DNA of 64,000 bases from Pollutiaquabacter sp046052345. GTDB lineage: Bacteria > Bacteroidota > Bacteroidia > AKYH767-A > 2013-40CM-41-45. Below, piece by piece: positions 8,412 through 21,153 of this stretch. The stretch lies in contig JBJOMN010000066.1 in the NCBI GenBank assembly GCA_046052345.1, positions 16,224-80,223 of the forward strand. The letters run 5' to 3'. The notes below the pieces were generated by a model. It saw only the letters and a list, made by a program, of their open reading frames with translations, searched no databases and was not told the origin of the DNA. Every line of letters begins with the position of its first letter. The stretch's first letter is position 1. Made by a program: the position numbers and the translations under genes.

Positions 8412-9239
8412 TTGATCCACGTTCCCGTGCCACCCTCGACCCTACTCGATCAAACCGGCTATCCCGTCACCCTGACCGGAATTCCGAAGCGTATCATTTC
8501 GCTGGTGCCTTCCCAGACCGGCTTGCTGCATACACTGGGCCTGGAATCCGAGACAGTCGGAATCACCCGCTTCTGCATCGAACCTGATGCTTGGTATCGC
8601 ACTAAAACCCGTGTCGGAGGAACCAAGCAGGTGAATCACGAAATCATCCGTGAGCTCGCTCCTGACTTGATTCTCGGAAACAAGGAAGAGAATTCGCAAG
8701 CGGATGTTGAAGCATTGCGCGAACTGTACCCGGTCTGGCTGAGCGATGTCATAACGGTCGGCGATGCGGTGAGCATGATACGACAGGTCGGCGGGATGAC
8801 GGGGAAAGGAATCGAAGCTGAAATGCTTTCATCCGCCATAGAAGCCGCCTATTCGCGGCTGCAACTCTCCGGACGAAGCGGAACTCCGTTAAGGGTGGCT
8901 TATCTGATCTGGAATGAACCGCTGATGGCTGCGGGTGCTGGCACCTTCATTCATTCGATGATGCAAGGTTGCGGCTGGATCAATTGTTTCGGGAACAAGG
9001 ACCGTTATCCGCTGATCACTGAGGAGGAGCTCCAAGAACAGGCACCGGATGTCATCCTTCTCTCGACAGAACCCTATCCTTTCAACAGGGATCATTGTCA
9101 GCGTCTGAGCGGATCCCTCGGAATCAGGACCGAACTGGTCGACGGGGAAGCGTTCTCCTGGTACGGACCGAGGATGCTGCAGTCGTTCGACCAATTAACG
9201 GAACTTGACACGGCCTTGAGAATGTCCTCCAAGGGATAA
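8412..9239 (+). CDS. BtuF-like helical-backbone metal/cobalamin receptor without signal peptide
   Basis: This 275-residue protein has the fold of type III periplasmic binding proteins: a TLTGIPKRIISLVPSQTGLL start, VGITRFC, RVGGTKQVNHEIIRELAPDLILG, then the second lobe ending with ELQEQAPDVILLSTEPYPF. Relatives bind vitamin B12 or iron chelates for ABC import. No signal peptide or lipobox is visible from either possible start, TTG at 8412 or GTG at 8427, so it may be cytoplasmic. No ABC permease or ATPase gene is adjacent. The start codon is uncertain because no ATG precedes the conserved region. Confidence 0.78.
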   Translation: MIHVPVPPSTLLDQTGYPVTLTGIPKRIISLVPSQTGLLHTLGLESETVGITRFCIEPDAWYRTKTRVGGTKQVNHEIIRELAPDLILGNKEENSQADVEALRELYPVWLSDVITVGDAVSMIRQVGGMTGKGIEAEMLSSAIEAAYSRLQLSGRSGTPLRVAYLIWNEPLMAAGAGTFIHSMMQGCGWINCFGNKDRYPLITEEELQEQAPDVILLSTEPYPFNRDHCQRLSGSLGIRTELVDGEAFSWYGPRMLQSFDQLTELDTALRMSSKG

Positions 9240-9266
9240 AAAACGTACCTTTTCGTACTTAATCCG

Positions 9267-11546
9267 ATGAGGACTTTCCCCATTTTACTGATCCTGCTGT
9301 TCGGTTGCATCCGTACACCTGCCCAGAAAGTCGGACTGGTACTGTCGGGCGGTGGCGCAAGAGGGCTTGCCCATATCGGCGCCATCCGGGCGCTGGAGGA
9401 GGCGCACATTCCGATTGATTATATCACCGGAACCTCAGCCGGAGCCGTGGTCGGCTGCCTTTACGCCATGGGATATTCGGTACACCAGATGGACTCCATC
9501 GTACGTACACCGGAATTCGAATCTTGGGCTACCGGCAAGACAGGACCTGACTTCAATTATTTCTTCCTTAAGCCGGAGGATAACGCATCCTGGATCACCT
9601 GGAAATTCTCTCTCGACTCAAGTTTTCAAAGCTCCATCCCTACTAACCTGGTCAGCTCTATTCCCTATGATTACGCACTGATGCGAGGAACAGGACCGGT
9701 CATGGCAAAATCCGGTAATGATTTCGACTCGCTTTTCGTGCCGTTCCGCTGTTTAGCATCCGATATCGCCAGCAAGCAGACGGTCGTCTTCCGTAGCGGC
9801 GACCTGGCACGCGCCGTCCGTGCTTCCTCCGCCTATCCCTTTTATTTCCGGCCGATCACGCTCGACGGTAAAGTCCTCTACGACGGAGGACTTTACGACA
9901 ACTTCCCGTCCGATGTCATGGAGCAGGAGTTCCATCCCGACTTCATCATCGGCATCAATGCATCCGGAGACGACCGGCCTGCAAACGAGACAGACCTCGT
10001 CTCCTTACTTCAGGCGATGATGACACGTCCGACCAATCTGTCGCTGGGAAAAGGGAAAGGAATATTGATCGACCTGAACACCGACGGATTCGGCCTGTTT
10101 GACTTTTCAGCGGTAGATAAAGTGATCAGCGAAGGGTATGACCGTACCATGTCCCGAATGGACAGTATTTCCGCTGTCATATTCCGGCGAAGCGACAACG
10201 AGTCGTTAGAAAGGAAGAGAGCCGCATTCCGATCGTCCTTACGGCCCGTTCTCATCGAAGACCTGGTAGTAGAAGGGATCAATTCAAAACAACGCGCCTA
10301 TGTCAGGGCAGTCGTAAAGAGAGACAGTTCAGTCGTTCCATTGGAATCTCTTCGCAATTCCTACTTCAGGATCGTATCCGACAAAAACATCCGGCATATG
10401 GACCCCTGGCTGGTGTTCGATTCAGCGGACGGCACATTCGATCTGCATCTCAAAGTGACAAGGGAGCGGGACCTTATTACCCGTTTCGGAGGAAACATCT
10501 CATCGCGTCCCGTGAGCGAGGCTTATGGAGGACTCACCTATCTGGTTTGGGGAAGAAGAGCCTACAGTTTTTCGAGCGACTTCTATTTCGGGAGGCTCTA
10601 CACTTCCGGAAGAGCGAAAGTGCGCATGGAGGCCCCTACCCGCCTGCCTTATTTCCTCGAGCTGGATGCGACCATGAACCAGTATGATTTCTTCAGGAGC
10701 ATCAATGCCTTCTTTCCCGAACAAAGGCCTTCTTACATCCTTAAATCCGATTATCATTTCGGGGCTACGGCCGGCATCCCCAGCGGAAACAAATCCAAAT
10801 TCTACGGCTCCGGAGGATATGTACGGTTGGCTGACAACTATTACCAGACACCATCATTCTCCCAAGCCGATACTGCGGACAAGACCACCCTCAAGGGAGT
10901 CACGGCGCAGCTATCTTACGAGTGGAACACGCTTAACAAAAAGCAGTTCGCGAACGAAGGCGCCTTCCTTCAGTGGCGTGCACGTATCTGCAACCTTGAG
11001 GAAAAAACGGTTCCCGGTTCGACTTCTGCAGATCGCACCGTGATTACGGACAAGCATGTCTGGGTGCAACTTTCGTTGAAGTATGACAAGTATTTCTTCA
11101 AGCGGCGATTACTCAAGCTCGGCTTCAACCTTCAGGCTGTCGCATCCAACATGCCTTTTTTCAACAACTTCACGGTGACGTCGGTAAATGCTCCGGCCTT
11201 CGAACCGATCGTGGAGATGAAAACTCTCTTCCTTCCCGCCTACCGCTCTCAGAATTTCGCAGGAGGGGGAATAAGGAATATTCTTTCACTGCGTTCCAAC
11301 CTCGATTTCCGTCTGGAGGGATATGTTTTCCAACCTTACAAGGAACTTCTTGAAACCGCAAATAACGGCGTCGAAAACGGCATTGCCTTCAACAAACGGT
11401 ATTTCATCGGATCCTCAAGCCTCGTTTTCCACAGCCCGATCGGTCCTGTTTCCATGCAAGTGAATTACTACGAACGGCAGAAAAATCCCGTGTCGGTTCT
11501 CTTCACTGCAGGCTTCTTGCTGTTCCATCCCGGCGCACTGGACTGA
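9267..11546 (+). CDS. Patatin-like phospholipase fused to an outer-membrane beta-barrel (type Vd autotransporter-like)
   Basis: This 759-residue protein has an N-terminal export signal (the segment ends LFGC..PAQ, so signal peptidase I or II is possible). A patatin domain (about 21-300) follows with the oxyanion loop GGGARG (28-33), nucleophile Ser57 (GTSAG) and catalytic Asp in DGGLYDN near residue 205. A POTRA-like segment (about 330-400) and a C-terminal barrel of the BamA/TamA/PlpD type (about 410-759) complete it. Relatives such as Pseudomonas PlpD are lipases exported through their own barrel. The active-site Ser-Asp pair is intact, so it is probably an active A-type phospholipase at the cell surface (inference). 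A near-consensus -7 element (TACCTTTT, 9247-9254) precedes it. Confidence 0.87.
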   Translation: MRTFPILLILLFGCIRTPAQKVGLVLSGGGARGLAHIGAIRALEEAHIPIDYITGTSAGAVVGCLYAMGYSVHQMDSIVRTPEFESWATGKTGPDFNYFFLKPEDNASWITWKFSLDSSFQSSIPTNLVSSIPYDYALMRGTGPVMAKSGNDFDSLFVPFRCLASDIASKQTVVFRSGDLARAVRASSAYPFYFRPITLDGKVLYDGGLYDNFPSDVMEQEFHPDFIIGINASGDDRPANETDLVSLLQAMMTRPTNLSLGKGKGILIDLNTDGFGLFDFSAVDKVISEGYDRTMSRMDSISAVIFRRSDNESLERKRAAFRSSLRPVLIEDLVVEGINSKQRAYVRAVVKRDSSVVPLESLRNSYFRIVSDKNIRHMDPWLVFDSADGTFDLHLKVTRERDLITRFGGNISSRPVSEAYGGLTYLVWGRRAYSFSSDFYFGRLYTSGRAKVRMEAPTRLPYFLELDATMNQYDFFRSINAFFPEQRPSYILKSDYHFGATAGIPSGNKSKFYGSGGYVRLADNYYQTPSFSQADTADKTTLKGVTAQLSYEWNTLNKKQFANEGAFLQWRARICNLEEKTVPGSTSADRTVITDKHVWVQLSLKYDKYFFKRRLLKLGFNLQAVASNMPFFNNFTVTSVNAPAFEPIVEMKTLFLPAYRSQNFAGGGIRNILSLRSNLDFRLEGYVFQPYKELLETANNGVENGIAFNKRYFIGSSSLVFHSPIGPVSMQVNYYERQKNPVSVLFTAGFLLFHPGALD

Positions 11547-11570
11547 CCCGATGCAACAGACTATTTACAG

Positions 11571-11936
11571 ATGACCATGGAAAGACTCAGTACGATCAGG
11601 AAATTTGAAAACTTCCACATTCTTCTGTGGCTGGTGAAGGACCTCTGCTGGGTGACATTGTCCAGGGCAGCAGGCGTAGCCATGATACTTCCCACCCTCG
11701 CTCTGGCGCTTTTCATCACCTGGCGTAACCGTGAGGACCGTGCGGAGCTGATGCACAATCTCGCCATCTGCATGTGGATATGTGCCAATTCCGTCTGGAT
11801 GATCGGCGAATTCTATCTGGAGGATTCCACGCGGGAGTTAGCCGTCGTTTTCTTCGTTGCCGGCCTGCTGTCCATGCTTTATTATTACTTCATGGAACTA
11901 CTCAGGAACAACATCAACGGAAACCGTAAAAAATGA
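11571..11936 (+). CDS. Small integral membrane protein of unknown function
   Basis: This 121-residue protein is not recognised. Three hydrophobic segments are visible: about residues 36-52 (AAGVAMILPTLALALFI), 63-80 (LAICMWICANSVWMIG) and 90-110 (AVVFFVAGLLSMLYYYFMEL). They are separated by charged loops, and the protein ends with a basic tail (NNINGNRKK). It begins 24 bases after the patatin gene and could be co-transcribed with it. The tryptophan-rich N-terminus (ILLWLVKDLCWV) may be amphipathic. Confidence 0.7.
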   Translation: MTMERLSTIRKFENFHILLWLVKDLCWVTLSRAAGVAMILPTLALALFITWRNREDRAELMHNLAICMWICANSVWMIGEFYLEDSTRELAVVFFVAGLLSMLYYYFMELLRNNINGNRKK

Positions 11937-11937
11937 A

Positions 11938-11962
11938 AAACCCCGGATGACCGGGGTTTGAA
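11938..11962 (-). terminator. Terminator shared by the small membrane protein gene and the DUF3467 gene
   Basis: A perfect 9-bp stem (AAACCCCGG / CCGGGGTTT) has a 4-base loop. On the minus strand it is followed by a T run and ends the DUF3467 gene. On the plus strand it follows the small membrane protein stop directly. Confidence 0.82.
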
Positions 11963-11980
11963 ATCGCTATCCGAGAAACT

Positions 11981-12295
11981 TCAGGCCTGAGCGGTAGGTC
12001 CGCCGAAATTCATGGGCAGTCCGATGGATTCGGTCTGCTTGATGGCTCCGTGAACGGACTCGTATTTCGAGATGTTATCGGCAAGGGCCGAAAGAAGCCT
12101 TTTGGCATGTTGCGGAGTTAGAAGGATCCGTGATTTCACTTTGGCCTTCGGAACGCCGGGCATGACCTTGACGAAATCCACCACGAATTCGGAATTGCTA
12201 TGGGTGATGATCGCGAGGTTCGAATAGATACCGTCCGCAATCTCCTCCGTCAGTTCGATATTAAGTTGATTGCCGTTGTTCTGGTTGTCTTCCAT
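11981..12295 (-). CDS. DUF3467 family protein
   Basis: This 104-residue soluble protein matches the DUF3467 family, small proteins widespread in Bacteroidota and of unknown function. Typical features are IELTEEIADGIYSNLAIITHSNSEFVVDFV, here spanning roughly residues 11-40, the proline turn VMPGVPKAKVKSRILLTPQHAKRLL, and a variable tail rich in Gly/Pro. I chose the ATG at 12295 (MEDNQNN) because the longer frame would run back through the rpoC terminator hairpin. It lies just downstream of rpoC, but that terminator separates it, so it probably has its own or read-through transcription. Confidence 0.83.
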   Translation of the reverse strand: MEDNQNNGNQLNIELTEEIADGIYSNLAIITHSNSEFVVDFVKVMPGVPKAKVKSRILLTPQHAKRLLSALADNISKYESVHGAIKQTESIGLPMNFGGPTAQA

Positions 12296-12323
12296 GGATT
12301 GTATGTTGTTTGGCAAGATTCTA

Positions 12324-12356
12324 AAAAAGGAGATCCGGCATTCCACCGGATCTCCC
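12324..12356 (-). terminator. Rho-independent terminator of the rpoBC operon
   Basis: On the minus strand, 20 bases after the rpoC stop, a perfect 10-bp stem (GGAGATCCGG / CCGGATCTCC; 12347-12356 with 12330-12339) has a 7-base loop and is followed by TTTTTTAG. Confidence 0.93.
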
Positions 12357-12376
12357 AATCAATACATCTGAAGGCA

Positions 12377-15300
12377 TCAGCGTGAAGCGAGCTCCTCTTC
12401 GTTCTTGGAGGCCATCAGCAGGTCGTATTCCTCTTGGGAACCTACGATGAGCTTTTCATACTCACGCAATCCGGTTCCGGCAGGAATCAGGTGACCGACG
12501 ATGACGTTCTCCTTGAGACCGAGCAAGCCGTCCACTTTGCCGTTGACCGCCGCCTCGTTGAGCACCTTGGTGGTCTCCTGGAAGGATGCGGCTGAAATCC
12601 AGCTCTTCGTGTGAAGTGAAGCCTGGGTGATACCCTGAAGGACCGGAGAAGAAGTCGCCGGGATGGCATCTCGCGCCTCGATGGCACGGAGATCCTTGCG
12701 CTTGAGGATGGAGTTCTCCTCACGCAGCTTGCGCAGCGTGATGATCTGTCCTGCCTTCACTTCGGTGGAATCCCCCGAATCCAGTACGACCACTTTGTCG
12801 CGGACCGCTTCATTCTCTATCATGAAATCGATACGGTCGACATACTCCCGCTCCAGGAATACAGTGTCGCCCGGATCTTCGATGATGACCTTGCGCATCA
12901 TCTGACGGACAATCACTTCGAAGTGCTTGTCGTTGATCTTCACGCCCTGCATACGATAGACTTCCTGCACTTCGTTGACCAGATATTCCTGGACCTGTGA
13001 GGGGCCCTTGATGGCAAGGATGTCGCTCGGACTGATCGATCCGTCGGACAGGGGATGTCCTGCACGGATGAAATCGTTATCCTGAACAAGGATGTGCTTT
13101 GCGAGCGAGACAAGATACTTCTTGACTTCACCGTCGCGGGAGGTGATGATGATCTCACGGTTACCGCGCTTGATGCCGCCGTAGGAAACCACGCCGTCGA
13201 TCTCACTGACCACGGCAGGATTGCTGGGATTACGCGCTTCAAAGAGTTCCGTCACACGCGGCAGACCGCCGGTGATGTCGCCGGAGCGGCCGGTCGTGCG
13301 GGGGATCTTGACGAGGACCGTTCCCGGGGTGATCTTGTCACCGACGTTCACCATGATGTGGGCTCCGACCGGGATGTTGTACGACTTGACGACCTCTTTC
13401 TTTTCATTGAGAACACGGATGGCCGGGTTCTTCGACTTGTCGCGGGTCTCGATAATCACTTTCTCGCGGTAGCCGGTCTGTTCATCAGACTCCTCACGGA
13501 AAGTGACACCTTCCTCGATGTGCTCGAACTCGATCTTACCGCCGAACTCGGAAAGAATCACGGCATTGTAAGGATCCCAGTCGCAGATCAGGTCGTTTTT
13601 CTCCACTTTCGCCTTGTCCTTGAAGTACAGACGGGAACCGTAGGGTACGTTCGCGGTAGCCAGGATCGTACCGGTGTTCGGGTCGACGATGCGGGCTTCA
13701 CCGGAACGGCCGATGACGACTTCGTGAGACTTGTTGCCCTCTTTGAAGGTGACAGTCTTGATGTCCTCCAGCTCCAGACGTCCGGGATATTTGGCTTTGA
13801 TTTCCGCATCGGAAGCACCCTTCTGGGCGACACCACCGACGTGGAAGGTACGAAGGGTCAGCTGTGTACCCGGTTCACCGATCGACTGTGCAGCGATGAC
13901 TCCGACCGCCTCGCCCTTCTGGACCATGCGTCCGGTAGCAAGGTTACGTCCGTAGCACTTGGCACAGACACCCCGCTGGGATTCGCAGGTGAGAACTGAG
14001 CGGATCTCCACCGTCTCGATGGGAGACTCTTCGATGGCTGTAGCGACAGCATCACCGATCTCTTCACCGGAATGTGCGATGAGCTTGCCCGTGATCGGAT
14101 GGAATACATCGTGGACCGACACACGACCGATGATGCGGTCGTAGAGGGACTCGACAACTTCCTCGTTGTTCTTCAGCGCCGACATCGCCAGACCGCGGAG
14201 GGTACCGCAATCGTCGTCGGTGATGATCACATCCTGTGCCACATCCACAAGACGACGGGTCAGGTAACCTGCGTCAGCCGTCTTCAAGGCCGTATCGGCA
14301 AGACCTTTACGGGCACCGTGGGTGGAGATGAAGTATTCGAGAATCGAGAGACCTTCCTTGAAGTTGGAAAGGATCGGGTTCTCGATGATCTCTCCGCCGG
14401 TGGCTCCGCTCTTCTGCGGTTTGGCCATCAGTCCGCGCATTCCGCCGAGCTGACGGATCTGCTCCTTGGAACCTCGGGCACCGGAGTCAAGCATCATGTA
14501 AATGGAATTGAAGCCCTGCTTGTCGGAGGCAAGCTGCTTCATGAGGGTCTCGGAGATACGCGAACTGGTACGCGTCCAGATATCAATGATCTGGTTGTAC
14601 CGTTCGTTGTAGGTGATGAAACCCATGTTATAGTTGTTCAACACTTCATCCACCTCGGCATTCGCCTTCGAAATGAGGTCGATCTTGACATCGGGGATCT
14701 TGACGTCTTCGAGGTTGAAGGACAGGCCGCCGCGGAAAGCCATCTGGAAGCCGAGCTCCTTGATGTCATCCAGGAACTTAGCGGTCTTCGCGGTGCCACA
14801 GATGTCCAGGACGTCTCCGATGATGTCACGGAGCGCCTTCTTGGTAAGCAGCTGGTTGATGAATCCTACCTCGGCAGGGACGACCTTGTTGAAGAGGACG
14901 CGTCCGACGGTAGTGGCGAGTTTGCCGAACACCATCTTTCCGTCCTGCATGTGATTCACCTTGACGGTGATCGGGGCATGCAGATCGACACGGCCTTCGT
15001 TGTAGGCGATGATGACTTCCTCCGAAGAGTAGAAATTCATACCCTCGCCCTTGACCTTCAATTTCCCGTCGCTCTTACGCTCCTTGGTGATATAGTACAG
15101 ACCCAAGACCATGTCCTGGGAAGGCACCGTCACCGGAGCACCGTTGGCGGGGTTGAGGATGTTGTGGGATGCCAGCATGAGCATCTGCGCCTCGAGGATG
15201 GCGGCGTTGCCGAGCGGTACGTGAACGGCCATCTGGTCGCCATCGAAGTCGGCGTTGAAGGCGGTACATACCAACGGGTGCAACTGGATAGCCTTGCCTT

Positions 15301-16669
15301 CGATCAGCTTGGGCTGGAAGGCCTGGATACCGAGACGGTGCAGCGTGGGAGCGCGGTTGAGCAGTACAGGGTGTCCTTTGAGGACATTTTCAAGGATGTC
15401 CCATACCAGCGGATCCTTGCGGTCGACAATCTTCTTGGCCGATTTCACGGTCTTGACGACACCGCGCTCGATCATCTTGCGGATGATGAACGGCTTGAAA
15501 AGCTCTGCGGCCATATCCTTCGGAAGGCCGCACTCGTGCAGCTTGAGTTCAGGACCCACCACGATGACCGAACGTGCGGAATAGTCGACACGCTTACCGA
15601 GCAGATTCTGACGAAAGCGTCCCTGCTTGCCCTTGAGTGAATCGGAGAGCGACTTGAGGGCGCGGTTGGATTCGGTCTTGACAGCATTGACCTTGCGGCT
15701 GTTGTCAAACAGGGAATCCACGGCTTCCTGAAGCATCCGCTTCTCGTTGCGCAGGATGACGTCCGGAGCCTTGATTTCGATCAGGCGCTTGAGGCGGTTG
15801 TTTCGGATGATCACACGACGGTAAAGGTCGTTCAGATCGGAAGTGGCGAATCGGCCACCGTCCAGCGGAACGAGCGGGCGCAGTTCCGGCGGAATCACCG
15901 GTACTACCTTCACAATCATCCACTCGGGACGGTTCTCGATGTGCTGATTGGCAGAACGGAAAGCCTCGACGACATTGAGACGCTTGAGCGCCTCGTTCTT
16001 ACGCTGCTGGGAGGTCTCGTTGCTGGCCTGGTGACGGAGCGAATAGGACAATCCGTCAAGGTCGAGGCGGGACAGCAGGTCGTGAAGCGCTTCAGCGCCC
16101 ATCTTCGCGATGAACTTGTTGGGATCCGAATCGTCCAGATGCTGGTTCTCCTTAGGAAGCGCATCCATGATCTGCAGGTACTCTTCTTCGGTAAGGAAGT
16201 CGAGGTAACTGACGCCGTCAGCGGCCTTGATACCGGGCTGGATGACGACATATCTTTCGTAATAGATGATCATGTCGAGCTTCTTGGTAGGAAGTCCGAG
16301 CAGGTAGCCGATCTTGTTGGGAAGTGAACGGAAGTACCAGATATGGGCGACAGGAACGGTGAGGGTGATATGTCCCATCCGCTCGCGCCGCACCTTCTTC
16401 TCGGTGACTTCCACACCGCAACGGTCACAAACGATGCCCTTATAACGGATGCGCTTGTATTTGCCGCAATGACATTCCCAGTCCTTGACAGGACCGAAAA
16501 TGCGCTCGCAGAAAAGACCGTCACGCTCCGGCTTATAGGTCCGGTAGTTGATGGTCTCCGGCTTGAGTACTTCACCGCTCGACTGCTCCAGGATGTTCTC
16601 GGGAGAGGACAAGCTGATGATGATCTTGGTGAAGTTCGATTTGATTTTTATTTCTTTTCTGTTTGCCAT
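12377..16669 (-). CDS. rpoC: RNA polymerase beta' subunit
   Basis: This 1430-residue protein is the usual length for Bacteroidota. The N-terminal zinc ribbon has Cys66, Cys68, Cys81 and Cys84 (CHCGKYKR..CDRCG). The catalytic magnesium loop NADFDGDQM, with its three aspartates, lies near residue 470. The second zinc site CESQRGVCAKCYG lies in the middle-to-late region, and the trigger-loop area (GEAVGVIAAQSIGEPGTQLT) follows it. It forms the clamp and half of the active centre of core RNA polymerase. The gene starts 45 bases after rpoB in the same transcript and ends before a strong terminator. The frame is intact, and no intein or insertion is visible. Confidence 0.98.
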   Translation of the reverse strand: MANRKEIKIKSNFTKIIISLSSPENILEQSSGEVLKPETINYRTYKPERDGLFCERIFGPVKDWECHCGKYKRIRYKGIVCDRCGVEVTEKKVRRERMGHITLTVPVAHIWYFRSLPNKIGYLLGLPTKKLDMIIYYERYVVIQPGIKAADGVSYLDFLTEEEYLQIMDALPKENQHLDDSDPNKFIAKMGAEALHDLLSRLDLDGLSYSLRHQASNETSQQRKNEALKRLNVVEAFRSANQHIENRPEWMIVKVVPVIPPELRPLVPLDGGRFATSDLNDLYRRVIIRNNRLKRLIEIKAPDVILRNEKRMLQEAVDSLFDNSRKVNAVKTESNRALKSLSDSLKGKQGRFRQNLLGKRVDYSARSVIVVGPELKLHECGLPKDMAAELFKPFIIRKMIERGVVKTVKSAKKIVDRKDPLVWDILENVLKGHPVLLNRAPTLHRLGIQAFQPKLIEGKAIQLHPLVCTAFNADFDGDQMAVHVPLGNAAILEAQMLMLASHNILNPANGAPVTVPSQDMVLGLYYITKERKSDGKLKVKGEGMNFYSSEEVIIAYNEGRVDLHAPITVKVNHMQDGKMVFGKLATTVGRVLFNKVVPAEVGFINQLLTKKALRDIIGDVLDICGTAKTAKFLDDIKELGFQMAFRGGLSFNLEDVKIPDVKIDLISKANAEVDEVLNNYNMGFITYNERYNQIIDIWTRTSSRISETLMKQLASDKQGFNSIYMMLDSGARGSKEQIRQLGGMRGLMAKPQKSGATGGEIIENPILSNFKEGLSILEYFISTHGARKGLADTALKTADAGYLTRRLVDVAQDVIITDDDCGTLRGLAMSALKNNEEVVESLYDRIIGRVSVHDVFHPITGKLIAHSGEEIGDAVATAIEESPIETVEIRSVLTCESQRGVCAKCYGRNLATGRMVQKGEAVGVIAAQSIGEPGTQLTLRTFHVGGVAQKGASDAEIKAKYPGRLELEDIKTVTFKEGNKSHEVVIGRSGEARIVDPNTGTILATANVPYGSRLYFKDKAKVEKNDLICDWDPYNAVILSEFGGKIEFEHIEEGVTFREESDEQTGYREKVIIETRDKSKNPAIRVLNEKKEVVKSYNIPVGAHIMVNVGDKITPGTVLVKIPRTTGRSGDITGGLPRVTELFEARNPSNPAVVSEIDGVVSYGGIKRGNREIIITSRDGEVKKYLVSLAKHILVQDNDFIRAGHPLSDGSISPSDILAIKGPSQVQEYLVNEVQEVYRMQGVKINDKHFEVIVRQMMRKVIIEDPGDTVFLEREYVDRIDFMIENEAVRDKVVVLDSGDSTEVKAGQIITLRKLREENSILKRKDLRAIEARDAIPATSSPVLQGITQASLHTKSWISAASFQETTKVLNEAAVNGKVDGLLGLKENVIVGHLIPAGTGLREYEKLIVGSQEEYDLLMASKNEEELASR

Positions 16670-16714
16670 GTGTTGGTTCTGATGGGTTGGAGAATCTCAG
16701 GAATCGGTCTGTAA

Positions 16715-20533
<3,819 letters not shown>

Positions 20534-20616
20534 GGGTAGGAAGGGTTTTCGGGTCAGAAATTGGTTTTTTTCAACCGACGGTCGCAAGCGCTTACGACCG
20601 CCCTGTTAAAAATGGT

Positions 20617-20654
20617 TATAGACCAATCCCCGCAGACGCGGGGAAAGGTCTATA
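20617..20654 (-). promoter_or_regulatory. Large bulged hairpin between rplL and rpoB
   Basis: Two nested perfect inverted repeats are present: TATAGACC (20617-20624) with GGTCTATA (20647-20654), and CCCCGC (20628-20633) with GCGGGG (20638-20643). They are separated by symmetric 3-base internal loops and capped by AGAC. No T tract follows, so it is not a standard terminator. Its place matches the rplL-rpoB attenuator/RNase III processing region of enterobacteria. Its role here is inferred only from position. Confidence 0.7.
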
Positions 20655-20679
20655 GAACAAGCCGACAGGCGCCGATTCC

Positions 20680-21060
20680 TTACTTAACCTCAATCTCAGC
20701 TCCTGCCTCTTCGAGTTGTGCCTTGATGGCGTTCGCTTCATCCTTGGAAACACCTTCCTTGACCGGCTTCGGAGCACCGTCAACCAGGTCTTTCGCCTCT
20801 TTCAGGCCAAGACCGGTGATGTCCTTGACCAGCTTGACGATGTTCAGTTTCGCACCGCCGGGGTTCTTCAGGATGACATCGAAGCTGGTCTTCTCAGCTG
20901 CGCCGCCGCCTTCTGCTCCACCGCCGCCTACTGCTGCAACCGCTACTGCTGCTGCTGCCGGCTCGATGCCGTACTCGTCCTTCAGGATCTTCGCGAGTTC
21001 ATTCACTTCTTTCACAGAAAGGTTTACCAACTGTTCTGCAAATGCTTTCAGGTCTGCCAT
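20680..21060 (-). CDS. rplL: Ribosomal protein bL12 (L7/L12)
   Basis: This 126-residue protein has the N-terminal dimerisation helices (MADLKAFAEQLVNLSVKEVNELAKIL), an Ala/Gly-rich hinge (about 33-55, AAAAVAVAAVGGGGAEGG) and the C-terminal factor-binding domain with the GLGLKEAKDLVDGAPKPVK motif. It forms the ribosomal stalk that recruits elongation factors, including the tuf product encoded upstream in this cluster. It follows rplJ by 93 bases, as in most bacteria. Confidence 0.97.
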   Translation of the reverse strand: MADLKAFAEQLVNLSVKEVNELAKILKDEYGIEPAAAAVAVAAVGGGGAEGGGAAEKTSFDVILKNPGGAKLNIVKLVKDITGLGLKEAKDLVDGAPKPVKEGVSKDEANAIKAQLEEAGAEIEVK

Positions 21061-21153
21061 TGTTATCGGGTTTTTTGAGTTAGAGTTTTCTTGTTTTTGA
21101 TTCGGTACTGATTGATTATGTTGGTATTGGAAGCATTCTTAAGGAGAAGGCGC

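Noticed and set aside
20617..20654. rplL-rpoB hairpin as a rho-independent terminator
   Set aside because: It has no T tract on either side in the direction of transcription, and rpoB must be transcribed through it.
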